Source: Erpetoichthys calabaricus (lineage: Eukaryota > Chordata > Cladistia > Polypteriformes > Polypteridae). Taken from it: DNA of 64,000 bases. The translations under genes were made by a program, and so were the position numbers. The notes below the pieces were generated by a model that worked only from the letters and a program-made list of their open reading frames with translations, made no database searches and was not told the origin of the DNA. The stretch's first letter is position 1. Each line of letters opens with the position of its first letter. Shown here one piece after another: positions 46,144 through 58,100 of the stretch. The stretch is taken from NCBI RefSeq assembly GCF_900747795.2, contig NC_041401.2, positions 165,224,233 through 165,288,232 on the forward strand, in the 5' to 3' direction.

Positions 46144-49100
46144 CATACATTGACTTTTATACTGTATATATAGATTTCCATTTTGGAGGAACTGACAGTG
46201 TGAATATTGGAATATCTGGTGCTACAGTTGGTGGCATCACCACCTGACTTTGGAGGGATTCCAGACTTTGGAATCTTCTGAGTGGCATTTGAATGTTCAC
46301 CTTGTGCTTCCCTGGATTTTCACATATGACTCCACCTATAGGGTGGTCCAGATCTAACTATGCAACTATTGTATTGCATTGCATTAAAAGTTGCATACAG
46401 TGGAACCTCGGTTCACGACCATAATTCATTCCAAAACTCTGGTCGTAACCCAATTTGGTCGTGAACCGAAGTAATTTCCCCTATAGGATTGTATGTAAAT
46501 ACAATTAATCCATTCCAGACCATACGAACTGTATGTAAATATATATTTTTTTTAAGTTTTCAAGCACAAATATAGTTAATTAAACCATAGAATGCACAGC
46601 GTAATAGTAAACTAAATGTAAAAACATTGAATAACACTGACGCTGCCTGTGTGTGTGTATGTCTCTCTCACGCTGCCTGTGTGTGTGTGTGTCTCTCTCT
46701 CATGTGTGTGTCTCTCTCTCTCTCTCTCATGTGTGTGTCTCTCTCTTACGCTGCCTGTGTGTGTGTGTCTCTCTCTCACGCTGCCTGTGTGTGTGTGTGT
46801 GTCTCTCTCTCGCGCTGCCTGTGTGTGTGTGTCTCTCTCCCTCACGCTGCCTGTGTGTGTGTGTGTGTGTGTCTCTCTTTCTCGCGCTGCCTGTGTGTGT
46901 GTGTCTCTCTCTCGCGCTGCCTGTGTGTGTGTCTCTCTCTCTCTGTCACGCTGCCTGTGTGTGTGTCTCTCTCTCTCGCGCTGCCTGTGTGTGTGTCTCT
47001 CTCTCTTGCGCTGCCTGTGTGTGTCTCTCTCTCTCAAGCAGCCTGTGTGTGTGTCTCTCTCTCGCGCTGCCCGTGTGTGTGTCTCTCTCTCTCACGCTGC
47101 CTGTGTGTGTCTCTCTCTCTCACGCTGCCTGTGTGTGTGTCTCTCTCTCTCTCACGCTGCCTGTGTGTGTCTCTCTCTCTCGCGCTGCCTGTGTGTGTGT
47201 GTCTCTCTCTCACGCTGCCTGTGTGTGTGTCTCTCTCTCTCTCACGCTGCCTGTGTGTGTGTCTCTCTCTCTCACGCTGCCTGTGTATGTGTGTCTCTCT
47301 CGCGCTGCCTGTGTGTGTGTCTCTCTCTCTCACGCTGCCTGTGTGTCTCTCTCTCTCTCACGCTGCCTGTGTGTGTGTCTCTCTCTCTCTCTCACGCTGC
47401 CTGTGTGTGTGTGTCTCTCTCTCGCGCTGCCTGTGTGTGTGTGTCTCTCTGTCACGCTGCCTGTGTGTGTGTCTCTCTCTCTCTCACGCTGCCTGTGTGT
47501 GTGTCTCTCTCTCTCTCATGCTCCCTGTGTGTGTGTCTCTCTCTCTCTCGCGCTGCCTGTGTGTGTGTGTCTCTCTCTCTCTCGTGTGAGTCTCTCTCTC
47601 TCTCTTGCGCTGCCGGTGTGTGTGCTGCCTGTGTGTGTGTCTCGCGCTCTCTCTGTCTTGCTCGTTGCACAGGAAATGCACAGGGAGAGACTGAACACAT
47701 ACAAACCGAAAGGGAAACTGGTTTGTTTGTATACCGAGTGTGTGGTCGTGAACCGAGGCAAAAGTGTGGCGAACTTATTGGTCGTAAACCGATTTGTACG
47801 TGTACCGAGACGTTCATGAACCGAGGTTCCACTGTAGTTAGATCTGGACCACCCTGTACACTCCACAGTTCACTGACACATTATTAGGCTGTCTTACAGG
47901 CCTGTATACTATGATGTGCTAGTTCTTGTCTTGTGCCTTTGATTGCTACCCTATACTGTTTAATGCAAGTTCAAATAAAAAAATTATGGATATTTGTAGT
48001 TTTTTGGGTCAGGATTTTGATCTGCAATATATACTGCAGTTACAGTGTGCCTTTAAATGAAAGTGGATGAAAATGTTCTAGAAAGTTGACAACAAATACT
48101 GGCACATTCAGTGCATTTTATGATTGTACAAAGCATTATTGTTTGCAAGTAAAATGTAATATTTAAAAAAAAAGTTCTGTAAAAACAAATATTTATTTAA
48201 AATAATTTGTTAGCATATTTCCATTACCCACATAGATGAACACTACATTAAAAAGAATATTTACTGTAATATGTGCTATGATTTTAACAATTTGCCATAT
48301 ACAGTATCTCTGTAAAGTGAACTTTTGATTAATTATAAAGAAGTGGATGGTGTGGTGCTTCATTGGTTAACACCGATGCAGCAGCATTGTGAGTTTGAAT
48401 TCTGTGTCTGGTGTGTTATTTGAGTGGACCCTTCTTGCTCTCGTATTGTTTTTCTTCTGTGCACTCTTGTTTTCATCCCACATCCCAAATATGTGCAAGT
48501 TAGGCTAACTGCAAATTCTAAAGTGCGTGAGTAGGCCCGGCAGAAGACTCTTGTTCTGTCCACGGTTAGCTCTTGACTTGCATTTGGTGTTTCGATGGTA
48601 TGTTTTGGCTCCCTACAACTCTGAACTGGATTCAGTGGATTGGAGAATATCATGTTATGCTTTTGGAATTGTTGCAGTGAAGACGTTTTTGCATTACCTG
48701 CTGCAGATACTAAGCTTGTGTGGTTGTTTTAGGTTGGAGCTGATAGTATATTTGGTTTGGGTCCCACATTCCAGGCAAAAAAGATGATCTGTTCATTTTT
48801 TTGCACATTTTTAGGAGTGCATAGACAATAAAGTTTGAGGCACTTTATGGCAATCAAAAAGCTCCGGCTAATTTAAAATACAAATCTTCATTTAGGATTG
48901 TCTGGCTGGTGACATATTATGCATAATGGTTGGTGAATTTTACAGGTTTGGCCCTCGTGAGATCAGAGCAGAGTCTTCAATGTTGCGCATCTACAATGGT
49001 GGCACAAGGGCTGCGCCTTATGAGTCATTGATGGTGGCCGACATTGGTGATGTTAACGTCAACTTGTATGACCTCAAGAACAGCTGCAAGAGGATACAAG

Positions 49101-52100
49101 AAGCATACAAGAAGATCATCGCCAATGGCTGTATTCCTTTAACTCTTGGTAAAATTATATTATTATAAATTATTATGCTGAGTTGAAACAGATTAAAATT
49201 CAGAAATATATATTCAGCCGCAACTACCACCCAGTCCAGAGCAGGTTAATGTACCTTGTATCTGAGAATGCCAGGAGAGGCTCCTGTTCTCCATCCATCC
49301 ATTTATTCAGCCAATATGTTAAATACAGGTTTGTGGGGCTCCTGTCTCCTGTTATCCTAAACCAGGATTAAGTGGGTTTATTAACTTGATAGATGGATGG
49401 ATATTTAGCTATGTTATTAAACAATGTATACCTCTGCCTTTTTGGCAAACGTATTCTTTCTGTTTATTCCAAACCCAGTTGCATTCAGTTTAACAGGAAG
49501 AGTGCTACATTCAGAAATGGTCACCTTATTGATTACAAGTGAGTTTGGGTCTGATTCCCAGTGAACCGACAGTAGAAAAAGTGTCTGAAGAAAATAGACA
49601 GTTAGAGGTACTTAACCTGAAAACACAATGCAAGTCTGAAGTTTCGAAGGTTGTGTTACAAACATTGACATGTAATAGATCAAAAAGATGAGCTCCAATC
49701 TCTGTGAATGGACAAAATATCTGACTTCACAGTGTTTCTCAACCTTTTTTGTCGTTGTGACCGACTTTTTCCTGTACTTAATAAGTGTATTCGTGACCCA
49801 CCAGGTTTGGGGGACGGGTGAATTGAGTGTGATCATCAGAGAGTGGGCAAGGGGGCGCCCTTGGTGAAGCGAGCGCAATTGTCAGTGCAGGAGGGTGGGA
49901 TCAGGCATGATCATCAGAGTGGTGACCCTCTGCCAAAATACATATGTTTGGTACGTTGTGAGCATATAACTGGATACCTAAAATTTGGATTATGCAACTT
50001 GAGAACGTTGAGATTTTTTTCATTGAAGTTTTAATATTGTTTGCTGTTTTCTATTATGGGTCCCCATTTAAGACCATTGTAACATGAATTTTCTAATCTC
50101 CAATCTGTATGAAAAGATGACAATAAAATTTTTTCTCAGTCATCACTGGAAACAAGGTGGGTTAGGTAACAGATAAAATTTCACTCGTAATGGATTTCTG
50201 GGTGATTCTATCTGACAGGAAGCCATTATTGTTGATTAGTTGTGGGACTAATGTCTGTTGTCAGAGTCAGGACTCCAGCTGCTGCATTTTGAAATCTGTT
50301 GTAATCAGTTGCCTTCATCTGCAGGACAACTATTGGTGAGAGAACTACAAGAATCCAGATACAGCAAATCAACAAACTCTAATGATGTTACATAAAGAAT
50401 AAAGTATCTGGTCTGCTGCCATAATGTACCGGTTATAGCAGGGGTCGGGAACCTTTTTGGCTGAGAGAGCCATAAACGCCACATATTTTAAAATGTAATT
50501 CCGTGAGAGCCATACAATATGTTTAAAACTAAATACAAGTAAATGTGTGCATTTTATGTAAGACCAACACTTTTAAAGTACAATAAGTCTCTGAATTCTT
50601 TTTAATAACATTGTTATGCTGTTGCTAACCAATGATGAATAAAGTACTTCTTACCATTAATGCGACTTCTGGTGCTGCATGGTTTTGCTGATGGCTTTGT
50701 AGTCTGGTTGATACGTGGTGAGGTTAAGCTTCATGCAGGCGTTGAGACTTCCATCCGTTAAACGTCTGTTGACTCATCCAAAGCGAGAGAAAAGAATGGT
50801 GCTGCATTTATGCCCTTCACTTGTATTGCCTCAATTTGATTTGCTATCATGATGGTACGATCATGAACAGTTCTTGCCGACAGAGGCATGTCTTTTATTC
50901 GTTTGATGTATTGTCTTGTCTTTATCCGAAAAGTCGTCAAAAAGTTCATTGGCAACATCAAGCATGAATGTTTTGGCATACTCCCCATCTGTGAATGGCT
51001 TTCCGTTTCTCACAATTGCTAAAGCACCAGCAAAGCTAGCCGAATTCCAGTCACCCTGTTGGGTCCAAACACGGAGTTGCTGCTGACTAGCTTGCACTCT
51101 GCACAGTAGCTCTTGACATGCTTTCTTCCTGCTGTCCCCCGCAGGATATTTCGATGCAAATGTAGTATGGTGTGTGTCGAAGTGCCGCTTTACATTTGAC
51201 CGTTTCATCGATGCAATTTTATCATTGCATATTAGACACACTGCAGAACCTGCTCTCTCCACAAAGGCGAATTCCTCTGTCCATTCCTGCTGAAAAGTAC
51301 GATACTCCTCATCTTTTTTTCTTTTAGCCATCTTCTTCGCTAAAAGGGTTTCTGCAATTAGCTAGCTGACTACTTGATTAAAAGGAGGGAAGTTTACTTC
51401 CTGACCTCACAACGACCCGTGTACGTTACGCATTATCCAATAAAAATTTGGTGTTGTCCCAGAGGACAGCTGTGATTGGCTCCAGCCACCCGCAACCATG
51501 AACGTGAGCGGTAGGAAATGAATGGACTGAAATCCATGAGAATGTTTTATATTTTTAACGTCATTATTTTTTTATTAAAGATTTATCTGCGAGCCAGATG
51601 CAGCCATCAAAAGAGCCACATCTGGCTCGCGAGCCATAGGTTCCCGACCCCTGGGTTATAGCTTGGGTCCAGCAAGGCTGGTCAAGATGGATGAGAGACA
51701 AAATATCTGCTAGTAAAATCCTCTGCATTTACTCCAAGAGTGTGGGAGAACCCCAAGGAGATATGTCTTGGATGGCTGTCACAAGTCCCATCCTTTTAAC
51801 AACATGTTTCTGACTTTATCTTGTTTTGTCTTCAGGTGGTGATCACACAATCTCATATCCGATTCTGCAGGCTGTTGCTGAAAAGTGAGTCATTCGAAAG
51901 ATACCGGCTAGAAAAGATGGCATCTTATGTAAAAAGAGTGCAGGCTGAGTTGGGTGGGTGTGTGTGCTTTGTTCTTCATGGCCTCTAAAGACTCCTGTTT
52001 ACCCAAACTGGTATGCAACATTCAGTCAGTTGTTCTCTCTGTCTAAAACATGTGCCAGTCCTCTGCCCTTTCTGAACTTTTAACCACAGCATTCCTCTTC

Positions 52101-55100
52101 AGATTGCACTTGAGTCTTTCCAGCACACTCAGCTACTTGCTTCCTTTCTGGACCGCTGCACAATCTTTAGAAGTTGAATGTTGGTATGACCCTCTTACTG
52201 TGCATTCTACCAGTTTGTAAGCGTGATGACTCAGTTTGTGAAAAGGACCCTTACTGGGTTATCACAAACTTCATTGGTAGTTTTTTTTAACATATTGTCT
52301 GAACATTTGAGAATCATAGTGTGTCAAAAGACATTCTTTTATCAAACCAGCATTTTTAGGCCATTTTTCATTTCTCACCTCACGTTATCATTGAGGTTTT
52401 CATGAGTGCCAATGCTGTTACCATCTTCCTTGGCAAAACAGGCAGTAAAAATTTTCCAACAGAATTCTTTTGATTAAAAAGCAAATTACATACCAGAAGA
52501 CATCAGTGGACATTATGGGGAAGTGCATTTAAGATTGAGGCCATGAAGCACTTCTTCAAGCAAAAAGTGGTGGGAATCTGAAATAAACTACAGAGTCATG
52601 TAGCTGAATCAGAAACCCTGACAGACTTAAACAGCTTAGCTATTAGCAAACCAAACAAAGTTGACGGCATGAATGGACTCCCCTTGCTTGCCAAACTTCA
52701 CATATTCTTACAGTTTTACTATTTCTCATCATAGCACAAAGCCGTACATGTGGTTGTGTGCTTGAGTGTGTCCTGTGGTGATTTGAACTCAGCACTCCTG
52801 GGTCAAACTCCAGCCCACCACTACCCTGTACTGGAGAAAGACAAATCTTACCACAAATGTAGCACTGGAGTCCCTGGTTAATTTTTCCAAGGTGACTCTT
52901 TTCTTTTGCTGCTCCTTACAGATATGGCCCAGTTGGCTTGGTACACGTTGATGCCCATGCAGACACTGGAGATGTCACTCTAGGTGAGAAGATTGCTCAT
53001 GGTACTCCATTCCGCCGCTGTGTAGAAGAGGGCCTGCTGGACTGCAAGCGTGTAGCACAGATTGGACTACGGGGATCAGCCTACACACCAGATGCTTATG
53101 AGTATAGCAGAAATCAGGTATTTAAAGTCAGACATACAGTATGTCCACCATTAGACTGTTCACTTTACAAGCAAGTCAGGATGCCAGGCCTCTATAATGG
53201 GAAATAAGGAGACAGAAACTGAATGTGTGGATAGTTTGGTGGTTGCAGTACTCACTACCCAAGTGTGGGTTTGAATGTGTGAGTAGTCTTGAAACGAACT
53301 GGCATCCTATCCAGGTTAGACGGCTGGCCTTACCTAATTCTGGTGCCATTGGCTCCAGCCCCTGTGACCCTGTAAATTGACTGAGTAGGTTTAGAAAATG
53401 GAAATATCAATGCAAAACTACTGTATATATACAGCAGAGTGCTTTAACTGGAACCAAATTACTTGTGGTACTCTGTCTACGGCGATGCGATGACATTCAA
53501 TCAAATATTGCTGGGGGTAGGAGGGTTCCCACATAAAGATTATTGAAAATGTGCTGGTGCTCACTGGCAGGCTAAGATGAGGTGCAGGGTACAGTAAAAT
53601 GTAGATCATTGCAACATAATGACAATCGACCGAAGTGCAATGTTGTCCCCTGTAAAGATTCATGAAGAGGTGCCAGTACTCATTAGAATACTATAAATAG
53701 TTACCAGTACGATGAAAAATAGATTGTTGGAATAGAATGATAATTGACTGAAGAACAGTGTTGTCCCCCATGTAGATTCTTGAAGAGGTGCTGGTACTCA
53801 CTGGTATTTCAAGACAAGGTTCTAATCCTATAAAACCTGGAGTTTTTTGCCGTTGCGATATGATAGCCAATCATAGAGCGCTGTTGTTGTTTTGGGGGGG
53901 TGGTTCAGGGGATGTTCCACGTGAAACTTAGCATACAAGTGCTAATCCCGATACACTAAGAAAATCTGCTGGTAGTCTATGTTGAAGTTAGAAGAGGTGC
54001 CTGTACTGAATACGGATGAGTACTGGCCCATGTCAAGCACTGAATACATGAATATTCTTCTCTTACTTATGCTTGCTGTTTGCTCAGCAGCTAAGGCATT
54101 AGACTTTAAATTACAAAGTTGTCAGTTCATTCAAAAAGCCTGCAGTCCAACTGTATAACATACATGAAAATAATCGTTTTACACATCCGTGCTTATATAG
54201 TGCCTTGAGAGGATATTCCCTCTGGAAAGGCACCATTTAAAGCTTGTATTTTGATAGTTGCTTCCATAGTATCTTAACATGCAGCACAAGTAACATAAAA
54301 AGTATAAAGTGTCAGTGCATCCATTTTAGCTGCCAGATTAACAGTTTTATTGTGCACCTTGGGTCCTTTCAACATCAGGAGAGCTGATTTGTGCTTTCTA
54401 CTAAATTAAATGAAGTGTTGTATTTTAATTAGTCAGATGCCCATGGATCTTTTATGATCGCAGAGAGTCAGGACCTTAGTTTTACATCTCACTCAATGGA
54501 CGGCACTGATTTTTACAGCACAGTGTCTCAGCCACTGCACTGTTGCATAGGCCTGAACACACAAACCACAAGGTTAGCATCTCCTGTTGGCCTCACCAAC
54601 ACCTCTTCCAACATCAACCCAAGCTTTTCTGGTTGGTGGACCCAGACATGTTTAGCTTCAGTTTGAATACCTATTCTGAAGTGCAGGTGACATGGCTACA
54701 TTCTTGTTCACCATGGTTCAGGGCAGAGATGATGTGTTGCATGTTGGTCAGACATACAGTGCATCCGGAAAGTATTCACAGCGCATCACTTTTTCCACAT
54801 TTTGTTATGTTACAGCCTTATTCCAAAATGGATTAAATTCATTTTTTTCCTCAGAATTCTAGACACAACACCCCATAATCACAACATGAAAAAAGTTTAC
54901 TTAAGGTTTTTGCAAAAGTATTAAAAATAAGAAAATTGAGAAAGCACATGTACATAAGTATTCACAGCCTTTGCCATGAAGCTCAAAATTGAGCTCAGGT
55001 GTTTCCCCTGATCATCCTGGAGATGTTTCTGCAGCTTAATTGGAGTCCACCTGTGGTAAATTCAGTTGATTGGACAGGATTTGGAAAGGCACACACCTGT

Positions 55101-58100
55101 CTATATAAGGTCCCACAGTTGACAGTTCATGTCAGAGCACAAACCAAGCATGAAGTCAAAGGAATTGTCTGTAGACCTCCGAGACAGGATTGTCTCGAGG
55201 CACAAATCTGGGGAAGGTTACAGAAAAATTTCTGCTGCTTTGAAGATCCCAATGAGCACAGTGGCCGCCATCATCCGTAAGTGGAAGAAGTTCGAAACCA
55301 CCAGGACTCTTCCTAGAGCTGGCCAGCCATCTAAACTGAGCGTTCGGGGGAGAAGGGCCTTAGTCAGGGAGGTGACCAAGAACCCAATGGTCACTATGTC
55401 AGAGCTCCAGAGGTCCTCTGTGGAGAGAGGAGAACCTTCCAGAAGGACAACCATCTCTGCAGCAATCCACCAATCAGGCCTGTATGGTAGAGTGGCCAGA
55501 AGAAAGTCACGCCTTAGTAAAAGGAACATGGCAGCCCGCCTGGAGTTTGCCAAAACGCACCTGAAGAACTCTCAGACCATGAGAAAGAAAATTCTCTGGT
55601 GTGATGAGACAAAGATTGAACGCTTTGGTGTGAATGCCAGGCGTCATGTTTGGAGGAAACCTGGCACCATCCCTACAGTGAAGCATGGTGGTGGCAGCAT
55701 CATGTTGTGGGGATGTTTTTCAGCGGCAGGGACTGGGAGATTAGTCAGGATAAAGGGAAAGATGACTGCAGCAATGTACAGAGGCATCCTGGATGAAAAC
55801 CTGCTCCAGAGCGCTCTTGACCTCAGACTGGGGCGACAGTTCATCTTTCAGCAGGACAATGACCCTAAGCACACAGCCAAGATATCAAATGAGTGGCTTC
55901 AGGACAACTCTGTGAATGTCCTTGAGTGGCCCAGCCAGAGCCCAGACTTGAATCCGATTGAACATCTCTGAAGAGATCTTAAAATGGCTGTGCACCGACG
56001 CTTCCCATCCAACCTGATGGAGCTTGAGAGATGCTGCAAAGAGGAATGGGTGAAACTGGCCAAGGATAGGTGTGCCAAGCTTGTGGCATCATATTCAAAA
56101 AGACTTGAGGCTGTAATTGCTGCCAAAGGTGCATTGACAAAGTATTGAGCAAAGGCTGTGAATACTTATGTACATGTGATTTCTCAGTTTTTTTATTTTT
56201 AATAAATTTGCAAAAATCTCAAGTACACTTTCTTCACGTTGTCATTATGGGGTGTTGGGTGTAGAATTCTGAGGAAAAAAATGAATTTAATCCATTTTGG
56301 AATAAGGCTGTAACATAACAAAATGTGGAAAAAGTGATGCGCTGTGAATACTTTCCAGATGCACTGTAGGAATAAAAGTTCATTCTTTTGACATTATTGG
56401 TACACAGGAAACCAAAAGTTGTAAAGGGCATAACATATCCAGCACTTTCAGTATCTCCATAGCCATTTATCCACTAATTTTCTACACCCACTTAATCCAA
56501 GTCTGTGATTCCCCTGGTCAGCAGTCCTGGATAGGATGTTAGCTGGTGTGCCAAGATGGCACTGCTTTGCATGATGTGTCAGCAAAGTTGAAATCTTCAA
56601 CTGGAAGTAATCTGGCTTGTGGTAGGATCACAAGGGTCTATGAAGCTGTTGTTTCACTTGGGCTGTTGATGACTTTGTATATAAAATGAAGGGTGCAGTC
56701 CCTCAGCCGTCCTGTATGGGTGGTGAGATTTGAACATCAAAGTTTTAAGTGCACCAATAACAAGTAGTTGGCTCAAATGTGGATGGTGCTTTAGGGTGCT
56801 ATGCCACTTTCTGTACTGATGGATACATTTCACTCTTTTTCTTGTTTCTACTCAGGGGTTCCTGGTAATCCAAGCACAGGAGTGCTGGCTAAAATCTTTG
56901 ACTCCCCTGATGGAACAGGTCAGGAAGCAGATGGGAGATGGCCCTGTCTACCTTAGTTTTGACATTGATGCTTTAGATCCAGCTTTTGCTCCTGGCACAG
57001 GAACTCCTGAGATTGCAGGCCTTACTCCAGTGCAGGTAATTTGTTTGTCTGTTTGTTCTAAAAGACACAACCATTTCTAAATAAAGAAATGGAAGCTATT
57101 TTCTGACAAGGGAAGTTCTCTAAACTCTCTATCATAAAGAAATAGGGCAAAAATAGGAATGGACAAAAAGGCAGACACTCCTGTTAAGAAAAGCAATGTT
57201 ACAAGCTTCTCTTTCTTCTTCACAGGCTCTGGAGATCATCCGTGGCTGCAAAGGCATGAACCTTGTAGGCTGTGACCTGGTGGAAGTGGCTCCCGCCTAT
57301 GACCTTACTGGTAGGCTTCTCCTGCTTATGGTGTCTCTGACATACACTTGATTTTCTTTCTCTTTGAGTAGCAATTATCCAGGCCGTAAGGTAGTCGGCG
57401 CCTGTCGTGGCGGCAATCCCCGAACCCGTTGGTGGACACCGGCGGTGAGGGATGCCGTCAAGCTGAAGAAGGAGTCCTACCGGTCCCTTTTGTCCTGTGG
57501 GACTCTGGAGGCAGCTGGTAGGTACCGGCAGGCCAAGCGGAATGCGGCTTCGGTGGTTGCCGAGGCATGGGAGGAGTTTGGGGAGGCCATGGAGAACGAC
57601 TTTCGGACGGCTTCGAGGAGATTCTGGTCCACCGTCCGGCGTCTCAGGAGGGGGAAGCAGTGCAGTGTCAACACTGTGTATGGTGGGGATGGTGCGCTGC
57701 TGACCTCGACTCGGGACATTGTGGGTCGGTGGGGGGAGTACTTCGAAGACCTCCTCAATCCCAGTAACATGCCTTCCAATGAGGAAGCAGAGCCTGGGGA
57801 CTCGGAGGTGGGCTCCCCCATCTCTGGGACTGAGGTCACCGAGGTGGTCAAAAAACTCCTTGGTGGCAGGGCCCCGGGGGTGGATGAGATATGCCCGGAG
57901 TTCCTCAAGGCTCTGGATGTTGTAGGGCTGTCTTGGTTGACACATCTCTGCAACATCGCATGGACATCAGGGACAGTGCCTCTGGATTGGCAGACCGGGG
58001 TGGTGGTCCCCCTCTTTAAGAAGGGGGACCGGAGGGTGTGTTCCAACTACAGAGGGATCACACTCCTCAGCCTCCCTGGAAAAGTCTATTCGGGGGTTCT

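Larger units (their letters stand above)
45474..46174 (-). mobile_element. Helitron (minus strand) inserted in the triplication
   Basis: On the minus strand it starts A|TCTATATATACAGTATAAAA and ends GGGCAACGCTGGG, AATTTCAGCTAG then T. Removing it joins AAGCAATA to TTCCATTTT, which matches the undisturbed junction AAGGAATATTCTTATTTT between units 1 and 2. This confirms exact insertion between A and T with no duplication. It carries a SINE (45525-45705) and a long inverted repeat. No protein is encoded. Confidence 0.82.
46339..47856. mobile_element. Small MITE split by a second MITE
   Basis: The outer ends are TAGGGTGGTCCAGATCTAAC and its complement GTTAGATCTGGACCACCCTG, flanked by TA at 46337-46338 and 47857-47858. 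Without the insert it would be only about 79 bp, nearly all inverted repeat. Same family as 20753-20940. The insert entered a TA in its right arm. Confidence 0.88.

Noticed and set aside
46637-47650. CRISPR-like array
   Set aside because: Units are contiguous simple-sequence repeats without unique spacers, in a vertebrate genome.
46627-47887. Plus-strand frames of 320-412 codons and minus-strand frames over the minisatellite
   Set aside because: They arise because the GT/CT repeat lacks stop codons. The predicted proteins are Cys/Val/Ser/Leu or His/Thr/Arg/Glu repeats without any domain.
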